Source: Mytilus edulis
Lineage: Eukaryota > Mollusca > Bivalvia > Mytilida > Mytilidae
Reading direction: 5' to 3'
NCBI RefSeq assembly: GCF_963676685.1
Contig: NC_092344.1
Span: 101,152,749 to 101,216,748, forward strand
Length of the DNA: 64,000 bases
The translations under genes and the position numbers were made by a program. Below, one piece after another: positions 13,501-25,735 of this stretch; the stretch's first letter is position 1, and every line of letters starts with the position of its first letter. The notes under the pieces are model-generated. The model was not told the DNA's origin. It saw nothing but the letters and a program-made list of their open reading frames with translations, and did not search any database.

Positions 13501-16500
13501 CTGTCGTACAACTAGTTGCTGTTAAGAAGCCATGTATCAACTTGGCATCAGACGCATATAGCATGGTATTGTACCAACATGCAGAATCTATTAACTAAAA
13601 TTTGCTTTCTATGCAAAGAATTGCTATTTTGTCTACAAGAGAAACCTATCTTGTACAGCATTTGTAGCATTTCCAAAGTACACAGGAAGCAAAAAGCAGT
13701 CATAGTATTAAGGTGCTCTGGCATAATAATGATTGTTTTCATCTTGTTTCAATAATGCAAATATGTTTAAATTAAACAAGACAAGTTGGCATAATTTTGT
13801 AATTTTAAAAGAGGGACAAAAGGTACCAGAGGGACAGTCAAACTCATCAATCGAAAATAAAAAATAGTCTAATTCTGTAGGTCACATTCATTAACTGTCG
13901 TCATTTGAACATGAAGAATTTACCAACTCATATTTTTGGTGTGACATCAACCGATTTTCGCAAATCCGAGGGAAAACAAAGATTGGAGCTCACCAGTATC
14001 GTGAATTTCCAAGTTTAATACCATCGTCACTCTTTTAATTAAAACAAACTCAAAGGAAATATCAGAAGCGATCACACTATCTAAAGCTTGCAAATTATAA
14101 TATCGCGGACAACCTTCAGTAGAAAGAGTTAATACCAATGATTAGTTGTAGTACAGGTATTTTGCTAGTCAATATTTTTAAATTATAATTTGTGATTTTA
14201 TGGTTGGGATGGGGAGACAGACTCCGTATATTCAGTATTAATTCTTTCTGCTAAAGGTTGTCAGCAATACGATTGATTGCAAGCTTTATATAGTGACACG
14301 TTTCAGTTTGATCGGTCCTGATATTTCTTTATTTTTCTATGTCTGTTTTGTGTACTGTTGTCTCTCTTTTCCTTTTTAGCAATGGCGTTGTCAGTTTATT
14401 TTCGATTTATACTTTTGAATGTCCCTCTGGTATCTTTCAGTCCCTTTTTATGAATAATAATATTTCACCTTAAAAATAGCTCTCGCTTTCTCTACAGCAT
14501 CAGGACAATCTCTCTTAAATATTGTAGAATTACAGATATTTCCCGCTAAAAGAGCGTTGGTACGATCTGCTACATCCTTTGCTAGACGAAGTGCTTTTAT
14601 ATTCAAACTTTTAAGTTCGTCTTCTCTTCCAATTAGCTTGAGCTTCTCTCTGTGGCCATAATACTAGAAAAGGATAAAAAAAAAAACGTGAATTAAACAA
14701 ATGCACCTCTTTCTTAATTCAAATGGTTTAATTCTATAACGTCTTACGGTTAACAGCTGTTCACCTCAATGTCGTTTTGACTCTGATTGACTTGACTTTC
14801 GCTGGAAATCAGGAATATGATGGGAAATTGAACCTTGTAGTATTAATAAATTAAAAAGTTCAAAAATTTTGACAGCAACACAAACTGAAACCTAACATTC
14901 ATTTTAAGACTTGACAGGTCAACAAACGGTCTTCAATAAATGTTTTAAAGTATGACTGACATGCTCCAAAATAGTCAATAGTTTGATTTTTTAAAATACA
15001 TTAAGTGGAAACTACATATGCTCGTCCATGCATGCCGAATTCCGAATTCTTTAAATGACAAAAAAAATAAGAGACTAGTATCGTGATGTTTCTGTCATGA
15101 GAATAAATCAGTTCACGAAAAACAATCAATATCGTTATGATAGGTCATCTTTACACCCCCAAAAATATTTAAAGGGTCCTCTTCTATTAGGGATGTCGCA
15201 TTTATTGACCAGACATAACAACGTATTATGATATATTTCTTACAACCAAGCGGATACCTTCACAGAAGGAGCGGGCTAAATGCTGAACGAGAACAGACCA
15301 TATTTCTAATCCACTGTTACTAAATAATCCTTTCAAGTAAAGTTTGGCTTATTCTGATACGCTGTAAATTCTAATGCAATTTTTATGTATCGTATTCATA
15401 AGGTGGCGAATGAAAACTTTTTAATCTACGTATCGTAAAAAGAATTATTTTTGTAGTTCGAGCTTTCGTAATATTCGTGGAAATTTACGCATGGAATGAA
15501 TAAATGACTATCACAAAACTAAATGAAAGATAAAAAAAATGTTTTACTGAAATGAATCATTAACAGATAAATTACCTAAAACGGAAGTGAATGAGAATAT
15601 TTTATTCAGTATTGCATCTGATAGAAAATGACTGTGACATATGCATGGTACCTTTGATAACTATTTACACCACTGGGTTGATGCCACTGCTAGTAAACGT
15701 TTCTTCTCCGAGGTTATCACCATCACAGCAGTCAACACGTATATTAATTATATGGTCATTTATAAATAAACTGTTTGCAACATTATGAATTTTTCGAAAT
15801 ATTGAGGATTTTCGTATCCCATGCATACGTTACCTTAGCCGTATTTGGCACAATTGTGTGGAATTTTGGGTCCTCAATGCTCTTCATTTTTGTACTTGTT
15901 TGGCTTTCTAACTGTATTATTCTGAGCGTCTTATGTTGAGTCTTATGTAGACGAAACGTTCGTCTGGCGTATCAAATGATAAGTCTAGTTCTTTTATTAC
16001 TATTAAGGCTTATTGAAATCAGCATTTCTTTTTTAATTTGCAATCATTCGTTTACTTAGCCCTGATTATGTCATCTAAATTTATGAGAGTACGTTTTCCA
16101 AAGATCCAAGAAGGTATGACGATTAATACATGATTCAGTGGGTTGTGAACAACATTATCTTCACTATATATTATATTTTAATGCAACGAGATATCATCCA
16201 TGAAATAAAAAGTTTTGAATATGTTGAGAATATCTGCAATCTTTAGATTGTTTTAAAGATTTGTAAACACAATTGTGAAAGCAACATTTTACAAATCCTA
16301 TCAATTTATGTAACGGTAATTAACATGAAACACTATCATGCATACATTAATCGTTTTAAATTTCGAATTATTTCAACAAGTTTGACTTTTGAAAAGATAA
16401 GTATCCATCTGGACATATTCCATTCCGTAGTCCAACTGACATTAAGTTTGACGAGATGATGAACGCTTAACATCTAGTGGCTAGTACTTAATGCATTATT

Positions 16501-16875
16501 TTGGCGTACCAACAGACAATAATGATGTTTTTAACCATATTAAGTAAATTATATTATCGTCAAGGTATAGGACAATTTCAAATTTGTTTTTCTACCTCGC
16601 TCATTGTCTCCGTTTAAAGAACTATTAATATAAAGTAATAATTAACATTAATTACAATTTACATATTGACTGAAACTTATTTACTGTAAATGCCAGCACA
16701 ACATCACTCCCAGCATGTACGTACTCCTCGTGCACAGCCTTTACTTGTTCTGGATGTTCTAACACAACCTCGGGAACAAAACAACCAGCACGTAAATATC
16801 CTCTTCTCTCCAATTCAAAAACATACCCTTCTGCAACTATGATATTATCACCAGCTTGTATTCTCTCTTTTAACC
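7528..16875 (-). CDS. BHMT: Betaine-homocysteine S-methyltransferase-like gene, copy A
   Basis: Six minus-strand exons in transcript order are 16685-16875, 14469-14663, 12239-12350, 10833-11008, 10075-10156 and 7528-7799, all with AG/GT borders and compatible phases. They give about 342 residues. The family moves a methyl group from betaine to homocysteine, making methionine and dimethylglycine in the cytosol, using one zinc held by three cysteines. Those cysteines are visible as GLNC in exon 10833-11008 (residue 206 of the partial protein) and GLCC in the last exon (289-290). The N-terminal strand reads VAEGY where vertebrate BHMT has GDGG, a change I recall from invertebrate BHMT-like proteins. 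The C-terminus ends NTLAPK and lacks most of the long vertebrate oligomerisation arm. The frame meets a stop just upstream of 16875, so a 5' exon with the start codon is missing. In marine invertebrates betaine is an osmolyte, so a role in betaine turnover is plausible (inference). Confidence 0.9.
9735..9955 (-). repeat. S1 short dispersed repeat, reverse
   Basis: Minus-strand copy of the S1 unit that also lies at 63,767-63,950: the shared phrases are GGTATGAGTGCC, GAGACAACTCTCC and TTCAACACGGAAC. It ends in a (TA)n run at 9,951-9,974. It lies in the last intron of BHMT copy A. Confidence 0.72.
9951..9974. repeat. (TA)n microsatellite
   Basis: About 12 TA units at the end of the S1 copy; likely grown from the repeat's own AT-rich end. 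Confidence 0.9.
11104..11850 (+). pseudogene. 5'-truncated R1 reverse transcriptase inside a BHMT intron
   Basis: Homology starts almost exactly at the catalytic YIDD box ([16 protein letters not shown]) and runs through IKDTTDT, then stops break the frame; the R1 tail follows to about 11,850. It sits in the intron between BHMT exons 10833-11008 and 12239-12350, opposite in strand to the gene. Copy B lacks it, so it entered copy A alone. The 5' truncation is what abortive target-primed reverse transcription usually leaves. Confidence 0.78.
12790..12990 (-). pseudogene. Reverse transcriptase fragment, R1 family
   Basis: Minus strand reads a degraded match to the conserved stretch [10 protein letters not shown] of the R1 reverse transcriptase, with the preceding KTLRQNRSF equal to the usual YDKRDDF region. 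Flanking sequence is shared with copy B, which lost part of the fragment, so it is older than the duplication. Confidence 0.6.
13795..13880 (-). repeat. R1 tail end, reverse
   Basis: Minus-strand R1 terminus (GAGGGACAGTCAAACTCATC) joined to a short piece matching the R1 region near 'gaatgtgacctacagaatta', with the middle deleted. Confidence 0.55.
14300..14455 (+). repeat. R1 3' tail next to a BHMT exon, copy A
   Basis: R1 tail with 'agcaatggcgttgtcagttt', then GAATGTCCCTCTGGTATC. It ends about 15 bases before BHMT exon 14469-14663. The paralogous tail is at about 34,260-34,412, so it is older than the duplication. Confidence 0.65.
15925..15995 (+). repeat. ACGAAACGCGCGTC-type repeat core
   Basis: GTCTTATGTAGACGAAACGTTCGTCTGGCGTATC, split here as 'gtcttatgtagacgaaacg' then 'ttcgtctggcgtatc'. 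Relatives lie at about 2,615, 12,640, 25,790, 29,240, 35,215, 50,830 and 55,175, next to different tail families. Confidence 0.6.
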
Positions 16876-18266
16876 CTTAAATAAACACCAATAAATGCAT
16901 ATTCAAGCTACATTTTTTTTTGTGAAAACAAAGCAATGATAAACAAAGTAAAAACTAGGTATAACAAAATATTGAACTAATTGCCCCTTGAAGTCACTCT
17001 ATTCAACTTGAACGCTTGGTTATGAAGACTTAGTTTTATCATTGATGATTTCATCTCAATAATGTTGTCCTATTTGTAGAATCGTACTGTGAATCATTTG
17101 TGCTTTGTTTAATGTCTGTATAAAGGCAAACGTAGTATACCGGTGTTCAAATGTCACACATCTGTATATCTGTTGTACAATAGTAAACAAAAACAACGCC
17201 AAAATGAGTAAATATCGCAATTTAAAGGTACTTCTACTACTACTAACAATGATAATAATAATATCTATATTTAAAGAAACATAAAAGGGTAGATTTACGA
17301 TTCAAACAATTTGTTTTGTTTGTAGATCTTGCAAAGCTGACCATTTAATCTGTTTTTATTCTGGAAAAAGGATTTATCAAATTTTACCCTTTTTCGGCAT
17401 TTTCTTTTCAAGTATGCTGATTCTACTTTTTTGGTCCTTCTCTATCTGTTTAAAACAAGAACGAGTAGTTATTATATACATATACAAAGAGAAAAATAGA
17501 ACAGTTTTGTTTCGCGAAGAAGGCCTCGTTGTAATATGGAGACGAAGAGCAGCAATTACAGCACTTTCTTTGTGCTTTTTAGAAGTTATGAGTCTATTGC
17601 ACTGATGAAATGTCATCGCTAGATTTCACACGTCTTTTGTCTTTGTGAATATGTTTTGATTCATTGCTTAACTTTTAGTGGAATCTTTGGTTGTCGGCGC
17701 ATTTGCTTTGCTGAACTAAAAAGTATATTTGAATATAATCCCAAATAAATTCGGAATTAATCTGGTAAATGTATATGCAAATTGTAACCTAAAATGCGCT
17801 TTCAAAAAAGTTGATTGCACAATTTATTTGACGGATAATGTATTGATTATAAATGAACTACTACAGATATATGCTTCACTCATCCATAACACGTCATACA
17901 TATTATCGATTATGGTATATTAAATTGCTTATTATTTTTCTCTATGTAACATGCATATTCAGATACCTTACAGAATTTTATTTTCTAAGTGATTATTGAT
18001 CGTTTTTTGCTAAGCGTTAAGTAGCACATATTTCATATGCATATTAAAAATGCGACAAAGTCTACAAGTTTCCTTTTACAGAGTGAATGACCGGAAAGAA
18101 ACCTTTAAGACATGTTAATCTGAATTCGTTGAAATGTGTTGTAAAGTCACGTAATACTTACTGCACTACCCAAATGGACTCTATTTTTGTTGAACTGTTA
18201 TAAATAATTTACATATTATAGTTTTTCAAAACTTTTTATTATTTTTTTCTTTATAAATGTACTTAC

Positions 18267-18310
18267 TTTTACTGGCCTTTGCGAGCTTGTTTACGACATG
18301 AACACAAAAC
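18267..18310 (-). other. Weak candidate for the missing 5' BHMT exon, copy A
   Basis: The minus strand has a good donor (GTAAGT) after a short stretch that would read KLAKASK and join in phase to the LKERIQAG of exon 16685-16875. It resembles the lysine-rich vertebrate N-terminus. However, no in-frame ATG is seen: the local ATG is out of frame and followed at once by TAA. Confidence 0.2.
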
Positions 18311-20349
18311 AAAAAAAACGTGACTACGTTCTCTTAACTTATCAGTGCAAATAGGTAGGTCAACCATGGTATTAAAAGGCGATAAAAGTCGTAATATTAC
18401 ACTAATGCATTGACACGTATTTTAAGAATTGAAACTAATGAAATTTAAATTTAGCTGAAGCTGCACATATATGCAATCGAATATAAATATTCACTAAGTG
18501 AATATAAATATTTCTCTTCAGCATAGAACATGGCAGTAAGGTAGATTCGAAATAACTGGAAACCCAGTTCAATATTGCTGCCAACTTGCCGAGTAATTTT
18601 GGTACTAAGCGTATCATATTGTTTTATGCATACACCGTCAAAGACGTTTTTGAGTGTAACATAATGTGAGGCCTTCATTGATTACAGGGTGTATTTGTAA
18701 TATGTATCTGATACACTAACGACAAATTATACACTTTAAGACAGTTGTAAAAAGAGCAGTAACTCGATTCGCATTTTTTTTCTCTGAGCATTATTTTTAT
18801 ACAACACATTTGCATTCAGATCCGAAGTTTTCATTGTATCGAAAATTAATTCAGACACATCATTCCATCAGGTTCTAAACTTTTCATAATGACAAAGTCA
18901 AACGTAAACAACCTATTATATGTATTTGTAAAGCTAACATTCTCTATTCAATATAAGTTTCATACTATTATTCATAGTGAAGGTAAATCTAATAAGCGTT
19001 TTGGACGGACGACAGTATATAAAATGTTACTTACTATCACTGAGTATATGCCACTGCTGGTGGCCTGTCAGACCCTGATGGTTTCGTCAGCTCAGTAGTG
19101 AGTGCTACAATCTTTCTTCTAAAATTCTCCTTTGATGAATAATATCAAAACTAAGATATAAACTCCCTCGGCATTTCTTGTAAATTTTCAATTATAGTGT
19201 AGTACTTTTTGGACAAATTATATTAGAATTATAGAAAAAAATCACCAGCTCTAACTAAAGATATTGACAATTCTTTGTTACGGAGACCTATAATACAGTC
19301 TAACAGCTTCAGAAATATTAATATTTTAGCCCAAACCCTTACTTTACCTAATACAATTCGCGCCCAAATGTTTTGAACATGTAAATATATCCCCCTACTA
19401 ATATTACATACATAACATATAAATATATTAATTTTGAAAGTGATCGAAAAGAAAAACTATAAAAAAGTGTCCACAACAGGGACTATATATTGAAATCGAA
19501 TGCAAGCGTATTCTTTTTGCAAAAATATACTAATAAATTGTTTGTAAATGCAAACACGCAGATTTCAAACTTATTGAATAAATGAAGAATAAAACAAAAA
19601 TACGAAAATAAAAGTCGTCCAAACTGTCACATGCTTTGGTAAGAAGATCAGTAGAATGTCAATGATCACGTTCAAACATTGGATTGAGTACGAGATAGTT
19701 CAGGTGAGTACATTTCATTCCAACATCATTATAAGGAGAGGATGTGTCTTCTCAATATCGGTAGTTTTAAACAAAATAAAAAATCAAATACGGCTATAAA
19801 TACACAAATAGTTCCTATATGAATACGAGTCACTTGACGTGAAACTTTGTCTCCAAAACGAGCATAGATGTCCAACAACAACAAAAAAGCCAGGTCTCTA
19901 TCGTTTCTCATTTTTGTTTAGATTTCCAATAAGTGTACTGCTCTTTCAAAATTCAAACACCGGATAAAAATACATTACTTATTAAATTAAGAAAATATGT
20001 CTTTGATATCACTTGTAATCTAGTACACAAGATTAAAAATAGTAAATATCAAAGAAAACATACTGACACTGGAGGGAAAGTGCATTATCCCTTTGTCAAA
20101 TTTCTTAAACGGCTCCAGAAGTATCTGTATTGCTTTACACGCAATTCGTGTCAGAACTTTTGAGAGCGAGTTCAATGTGTCGATACACTGAAGGTAGGCG
20201 CCTGACAGATCTAAAAAGTGGTCATATTGTTTATCTCTGTTTTGATGTTGAATTATTAATTCAAAACATTTCTTGACATCTGTTTTAATCAAAGATAACA
20301 TTTTACATCTTGTTGTTTAAATATTTCATTTGCAACATGTTGTTAGTCT

Positions 20350-20610
20350 CTGTAATTTTGGGACCAACCTCTATCTATATTCCAAATGGTAGCTGTCAAA
20401 GTTATATCACCCCGAATAAAATGTTGCGACATATCCGTAGAATATTTGCTTGCAGGTGGATTCCGACCGTATACTTCGTTAATTATTCTCATCAAATGGG
20501 ATGCATTTCCACAACAAAGCCCAAAATTACTGAATACCAAGTTCCTTCGCCTCCTCTGCAAACTTCCGAATTTGAGTCCTACTGCAGTAAAACGCTTTTA
20601 AATCTATGTC
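20350..20610 (-). pseudogene. Decayed last exon of a third BHMT gene
   Basis: Minus-strand sequence matches the final BHMT exon, including the stretches [20 protein letters not shown] and PPASKYS. Between the stretch matching ELGVQ and the CCGN motif a small indel shifts the frame and creates a stop. The normal stop codon is not conserved. Homology ends near 20,610 before the splice acceptor, where an R2 repeat tail follows. No other exon of this gene remains nearby, so it is a dead fragment of the gene that once lay upstream of copy A. Confidence 0.82.
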
Positions 20611-20699
20611 CTCATAAATGACTACGTGCAGTATAGCATGTATATTTTGGATGAAATTTGGTTCACTTGTATGGTTCGCTGAACTAGTATACATTAAAT

Positions 20700-20915
20700 C
20701 ACTGTGTTGAAGATCCTTTGGTGGCCTACGGCTTTTTTTACTCTTTTGGTCGGGTTGTTGTCTCTTTGACACATTCTAAATTTTATAATTTTTAGGGGCT
20801 AACTGGTATTATCTCGCGTTAAAGACACTTAAGTAGCCGTAAGAGTTTTCTACTCTGGTCTGGTTGTTGTCTCTTTGACACATTCCCCGTTTCCATTCTC
20901 TATTCTCTATTTTAT
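20700..20915 (+). repeat. Two R2-like tail ends next to the BHMT remnant
   Basis: Two partial termini in tandem, each with GGTTGTTGTCTCTTTGACAC (near 20,752 and 20,861), the second ending in CCATTCTC. They sit where copy A lost the BHMT sequence still seen in copy B at 42,080-43,260. The matching end in copy B is at 43,290-43,355. Confidence 0.6.
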
Positions 20916-21359
20916 CCTATATCGTTATATTTGCTAAATAAATGGTTACGAACCCATCCTCTGGACATCACCATACGATAAGCTGGTTGCTTACTTCGTC
21001 CAGTCCAGCCAAAAATTCTGGGAAAGGTTTTAAGGTTAAATGTAGCTTAAATAATCGCACAGACCAGCCTATCACAAAGTAGTGAAAGGGAATGCCCTTG
21101 TCTCGTATTTGGTCCAGATTTAGTACAGAAAGCATAGACGGAGAACGTTGATGGAGGATACATTTGAAAGTACCTCTATATATTCTGGGAAAAGTAGGTG
21201 CCTGTTGCCGATGCAATAAATCTCTAATTTCCCTTTTCTATCTCAATTATAAAATTAATCTTTTTCCGTTTCATGTAGTTTCCTTTTTTAATCATCGTCA
21301 CTTCATGTTCATTTTAATTCATTGAATTTCTACTACACCTCCCCTCTTATACTCTGAAA

Positions 21360-21550
21360 ACAATAACAATCAATCAATCAATCAATCAATAAGTCAAACA
21401 AAACATTAGATTGGCAACAGGTCACACTATTGAATTGATGAATCAATCAGTCAATAAAAATCAACATTAGATTGGCAGCAGGGCACACTATTAAATCGAT
21501 CAGTCAATCAATCAAACAAAATATTAGATTGGCAACAGGGCACACTATTG
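21360..21550. repeat. Three-unit minisatellite with an ATCA run
   Basis: Three direct units of about 55-65 bases, each ending TTAGATTGGCAACAG (or GCAGCAG) then GGTCACACTATTGAA-like sequence, preceded by (ATCA)n at 21,369-21,392. Copy B has a single unit near 43,780-43,840. Confidence 0.82.
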
Positions 21551-21699
21551 AAAGATAGTCTAGTTGTTGTTCAAGGTCTTAAAATTGAACCGTAAAATTC
21601 CCCCAGACATGTTTTTAATTTGTGCCACGTTGTTTTATCCAGCAATAGTGTTGGTCTTACAATTACATGTTGGAAGGGTTCTAGGTAGACATACTTATT

Positions 21700-21850
21700 T
21701 GCATCCCATAGTTGAATTAGAAGATGTTCTGTTCTATTCCTATCGAAGGTCGGTGGTATTCTCCGGGCACTCCGGCTTCCTCAACCAAAAAAAAAACCAA
21801 ACTAGTCGTCACGTAAAAGCCTAAATGTTGTGCATAAAACTGGCGTTAAA
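21700..21850 (-). repeat. S2 short dispersed repeat, reverse
   Basis: Minus-strand S2 with CTCCGGGCACTCCGGCTTCC, GTCGTCACGTAAAAGCC and CTGGCGTTAAAACAC. It lies at the right edge of copy A. Confidence 0.65.
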
Positions 21851-22009
21851 ACACAAAAAAATCAAAAATTAATTTGTTTTAATCAGAATAATATTTTGAA
21901 ATGATGTTACACATGTTGCATGTATGTTGTACAAACCCGATATATAGACTAATTCGGTAGGTCACATTCATGAAAAGGGAAGGGGATTGTAGTTACGACG
22001 CAGTGAACA

Positions 22010-22700
22010 TAGAAGTGGGGAAACTACCGGTCCTGGCGACTTTTTGCTAATGTTAACCCTATGGGGAAAAGGTAGCCTCCTGAGAGGTAGCCTCCCGAGC
22101 TGAGGCTAATTTCTATGACGCCATTTTAAGGTATTATGACATTAATTAATTAAATTAATTACTTTGGAAGATAAGGTCATTATAAAGTGTTACTAATAAC
22201 GGCTAATTAATTGGCGTCTTGAATAATGTACAGATGTCTTTTATGTTTTATTTGTATTAAATGTGTAGGTACACGATTTTCAGTGACGTTATGCAAGTTT
22301 ACTATTAGCGGTTTCATATTAGATGTAGTTATTGTTCAGTAGGCAAATAGTTGAATCACAACAATAGTATGTACAATATTTAATATCCCCGTCATTTAGA
22401 CAGACATTGGTCGGAGAGCCATCCTCATGGTGTCTTTACAATATAACACAATCACTTTAACCAATTTATACATAAAAGAAATAGAGAGTCGTATATTACT
22501 CAACAGTATCTCTAATCTCACGAAAGGGCCAACAGTATGCCATCTTTTGTGCAGGGGTGTAAACTGTCGAGACTTGAAGTTAGTCTTTCCGGGATAGTTA
22601 ACTCTCTCAAATATCGCGAGCTTTAATCCAAAAGTTGAATTTCTTTGACCAATGTAACCATTTCACATGATATTGCTTGTTTCGATATGTGGAAAGAACA
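22010..22700. other. Spacer between duplication copies
   Basis: Not shared with the duplication. Contains a small inverted element GGTAGCCTCCTGAGAGG / GTAGCCTCCCGAGCTGAGG near 22,068-22,105. No gene seen before the broken acidic gene. Confidence 0.5.
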
Positions 22701-22708
22701 GTTTAGCT

Positions 22709-23240
22709 TTAATCATCAACATCCTCCTCATCTTTATCCTCATCTCTTACCCCTTCCTCGTCATCGTTACTATCTTCACTTTCATAAATATTGTTAGTCT
22801 CGTTGTCGATAACTTCATCTAGATAAATTTCCAACTGAGGTTTATATTTCCTGATAGCTACTTTAATGGCTTTCTCGTAATCCATGTCATCGTTAACTAT
22901 CTCTGTGATCTTATTCATGACTTTGTCGTGAATTTTACTATTTTGTAACTGTAGTAGATACTGAACCAAACTGCTATATCTGGACAAAAACTGATCTGTC
23001 TTTTAGTTTCCGATTTGCCTTACGTCTGGCATGTTCTTCACTCATGTTACCATCGATGTATTTATCAAGTTTTTCTTTCCATTCATCTTCATTTGCCTCT
23101 CTGGCAAGTTCAGCTAATTTTATAAAAGCCGTATCCTCCCCATCTTCAATATCAATTTCGTTTACACGAGGCTACTTTGAGGGTATGTCTTCATCCTCAT
23201 TCCCCCTTTTTCTTTTTAAATCATTTTTTCTGGGCACCAC
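22709..23240 (-). pseudogene. Broken acidic-tailed gene of unknown function
   Basis: Two minus-strand reading frames join into one protein-like sequence. The upstream part has a basic stretch KRKRG, an in-frame TAG at 23172-23174, then a helical charged region with YIDGNMSEEHARRKANRK. The frame shifts in a T5 run near 22,990, and the second part continues as 22709-22987 with regular helical sequence (SSLVQYLLQLQNSK, AIRKYKPQLEIYL) and an acidic tail of about 25 residues rich in D and E. I do not recognise the family. The coiled, basic-then-acidic build is seen in viral or mobile-element accessory proteins, but that is only a hint. It lies in the spacer between the two duplication copies. Confidence 0.5.
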
Positions 23241-23319
23241 CAATTCAAACGAGAAAACTAACGGCCCAATTAATATACAAACAAATCAATGTAGGTCTAA
23301 AACCCGCCTTGGGGTTCGA

Positions 23320-23425
23320 GTTTTTCTCGCTCATGGTGTTGAAGACCAATTAGTGGGCTTGGGTTTGTTCTGCTCTTTGTTTGGGTCTTTGACACATTCC
23401 CCATTTCCATTCTCAATTTTACTGG
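23320..23425 (+). repeat. R2-like tail at the left edge of copy B
   Basis: Contains TTGAAGACCAATTAGTGG and ends with 'ccatttccattctcaatttt'. Marks the same position as 555-690 in copy A. Confidence 0.6.
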
Positions 23426-25484
23426 TTAGATGTTGTATTTTTGTATTTACTGTTTTTTTGTATTATGGATATTTCCATATAGCGAAGGATAACTTCTGTG
23501 ATTATCATAAATTTATAGGGGACATTAGTATCGTTTTCAAATTCAAGTGGCGGATCCTGCACATTGCGTAGAGGGTAAACACCCCTTCTGATTGTCAAAT
23601 AATTAAATAATAAATCTCTTGTTTCTAACGATTTATATTAATTTTTTTCATAATTTTAAAATTTCAGTGGCTTTTATGTTTTCTAGAATTATGCTCAGCT
23701 TCCAAAATCCGGATCCGCCCGAAAATACAATATTTGAAGTTGCGTTCATTGTATACAAGTCCTTTTTTCAACTGAGAGATAGATGACCTCTGGCATTAAT
23801 TTTGAATAATTTTGCTTTAAAAGTATGTAAATAAGAAATAAGAAAACAATTTAACTGAATTATAAATCAAATGAAAAAAAAACCAACCCAATATCTAGAG
23901 GTCAACATACTGCTTTAAACAATTTGTATAATAGAAATTGTCTTTTGCATACATTTATTTAGCACTAAATAAACAGCCACGATTATAAAATTATACAAAA
24001 AAAAAACCCAGAGGTCTGTGTACTAACAATAAACAAATTCATATCAAACAGTAATCGCAAATTTGAAAAACTGATTCCAAAGTTAAATCATTCTAATAAA
24101 GAAACATTGCCTTCCTATACACTATTATATCGGAAGCTGTACTTCAGCTACTCTCATTATAAAAATATATACCTAATTAATAAGTATTTCAGTTTTAAAT
24201 TACTTTAATTACTTACAGTCAATTTCAATCGTAAGATGTTTTATTAAAAGAGTGTTTGATTTCATAAACAGAATCGTGACGAGCAGAGCAGGACACCGAC
24301 ATTGTCAGAGAATTGACATATATCCACCAATATACTTGACGCAATGATTGGACAACAACAGAATCATCATCAATAAGTCTATCACAACAAACTGAAAGAT
24401 TTAAATCTTAAAATTTTTACTTTTTTTTTACACTTGTATACTTCCTTGCTGCTAGTTGGGAAAGTATGCTTTTGAATAAAGGGTTGAATTGCCAAGTTAA
24501 AGTCACCACTTTGAAAGATTTGCGGATGACATCTAGTTTAAATGAACGGTACATTGTATGTCATATCTGAGTCACAGATACCGAATTTGCTTATCACCAA
24601 TTTTGCAAATTTGAACTTGCTATGTATGAATAACACGATGGGTGTCTCTATTGAAAGAAAAAAAAACTGCTCATCCTAACTGAGATCCCGAGTTCATCCT
24701 AATTTTTGTGTGGAGTTCGAGAGGCTTTATTTTTAGATTTCTGTATAGTGGACCTCTTTTTCTTTTTTGACCATGTTGTTTTTTGTCTTGTTTTGTACCA
24801 ATGGTTTTAATTACCCCATGGATATCTTTTCCCATTTCTTACACAATATAACCATAAAACTGTGTAAAGTACCTTCTATTATAAAAAAATCTTCCGGGTT
24901 GAACAATATTTTCATTCTAAATCCCTTATTTTAAACATTTTTTTTTAAATTGTCGCAAAATGTTTTGCCAAAACAATATTCTTTTCGCCAGCTCATTTTG
25001 CTTTATTTATAAACAAAATATTAGCTTGTAAAACTTTATATTAGTGTACATATACCGCTTCTTCATTACTGGCCACCTTTTAAAAAAATTTTTTTTTTAA
25101 ACATTCAAACATGGGATTTAGTACAAGGAAGTTCAGTCGGATAAATTTCATTGGTATGTTTAGAAACATCTGGATTATAAGGAGAGCGTGTGTCGTCTTA
25201 ATATCTGCAGATATTAACAAAACTTGATATCAAGTGCGGCTATAAATCTATAATAAATGGGACTCAATAAGTTCCAATATGGATACTTGTCACTTGACGG
25301 GAAACGTTGTCTTCAAAAACAAGCATAAGTATCAAAAATTCTAATCAATATAAAATTCTTTGGTAATTGAATAAGTGTATTATTTCTCTAAAAAAAAATA
25401 AAAATAAACACCGGATATAATTCATGAAATGATATTTTTAAAAGGAAAATGCTTCTTCGATACACCTTGTTAAAGGCAACAGTA

Positions 25485-25735
25485 ATATACCGCTGTTCGA
25501 AAATCATAAATCGATTGAGTAAAACAAACCCGGGTTACAAACTAAACTGAGGGAAACATATCAAATATAAGAGGAAAACAACTGAAACACTAAAGTGCAA
25601 CAAAAACCAAACGACAATGGAACACACACGGAAACGAACTATAAAATAACAATTGGCATTTTTCCTGACTTGGTATAATACAAATAAATGGAAGAACATA
25701 CAGGAAAGAGAAATACACAAATAAACATGCAATAC
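25485..25735 (-). repeat. R3 tail repeat, reverse
   Basis: Minus-strand R3 from AACAGTAATATACCGCTG to CCTGACTTGGTAT. Present in copy B only; the place in copy A (about 6,200) has no match. Confidence 0.7.

Larger units (their letters stand above)
490..21935. repeat. Segmental duplication, copy A
   Basis: This block aligns in the same orientation with copy B at about 23,245-44,134. Shared landmarks in the same order are the left repeat tail (555-690 versus 23,320-23,425), all six BHMT exons, the introns, a BHMT remnant at the right, and a repeat end near 21,900 versus 44,100. Exons are far better conserved than introns. Both edges lie in or near dispersed repeats, so exact breakpoints are uncertain by tens of bases. 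Insertions found in only one copy date from after the duplication. Confidence 0.88.

Noticed and set aside
13516..13755. Frames on both strands in a BHMT intron
   Set aside because: Both strands are open over the same bases and neither resembles a known protein.
23044..23571. Plus-strand frame of 175 codons
   Set aside because: It is mostly the antisense of the broken acidic gene and then runs through an R2 tail; serine- and phenylalanine-rich composition fits a shadow frame.
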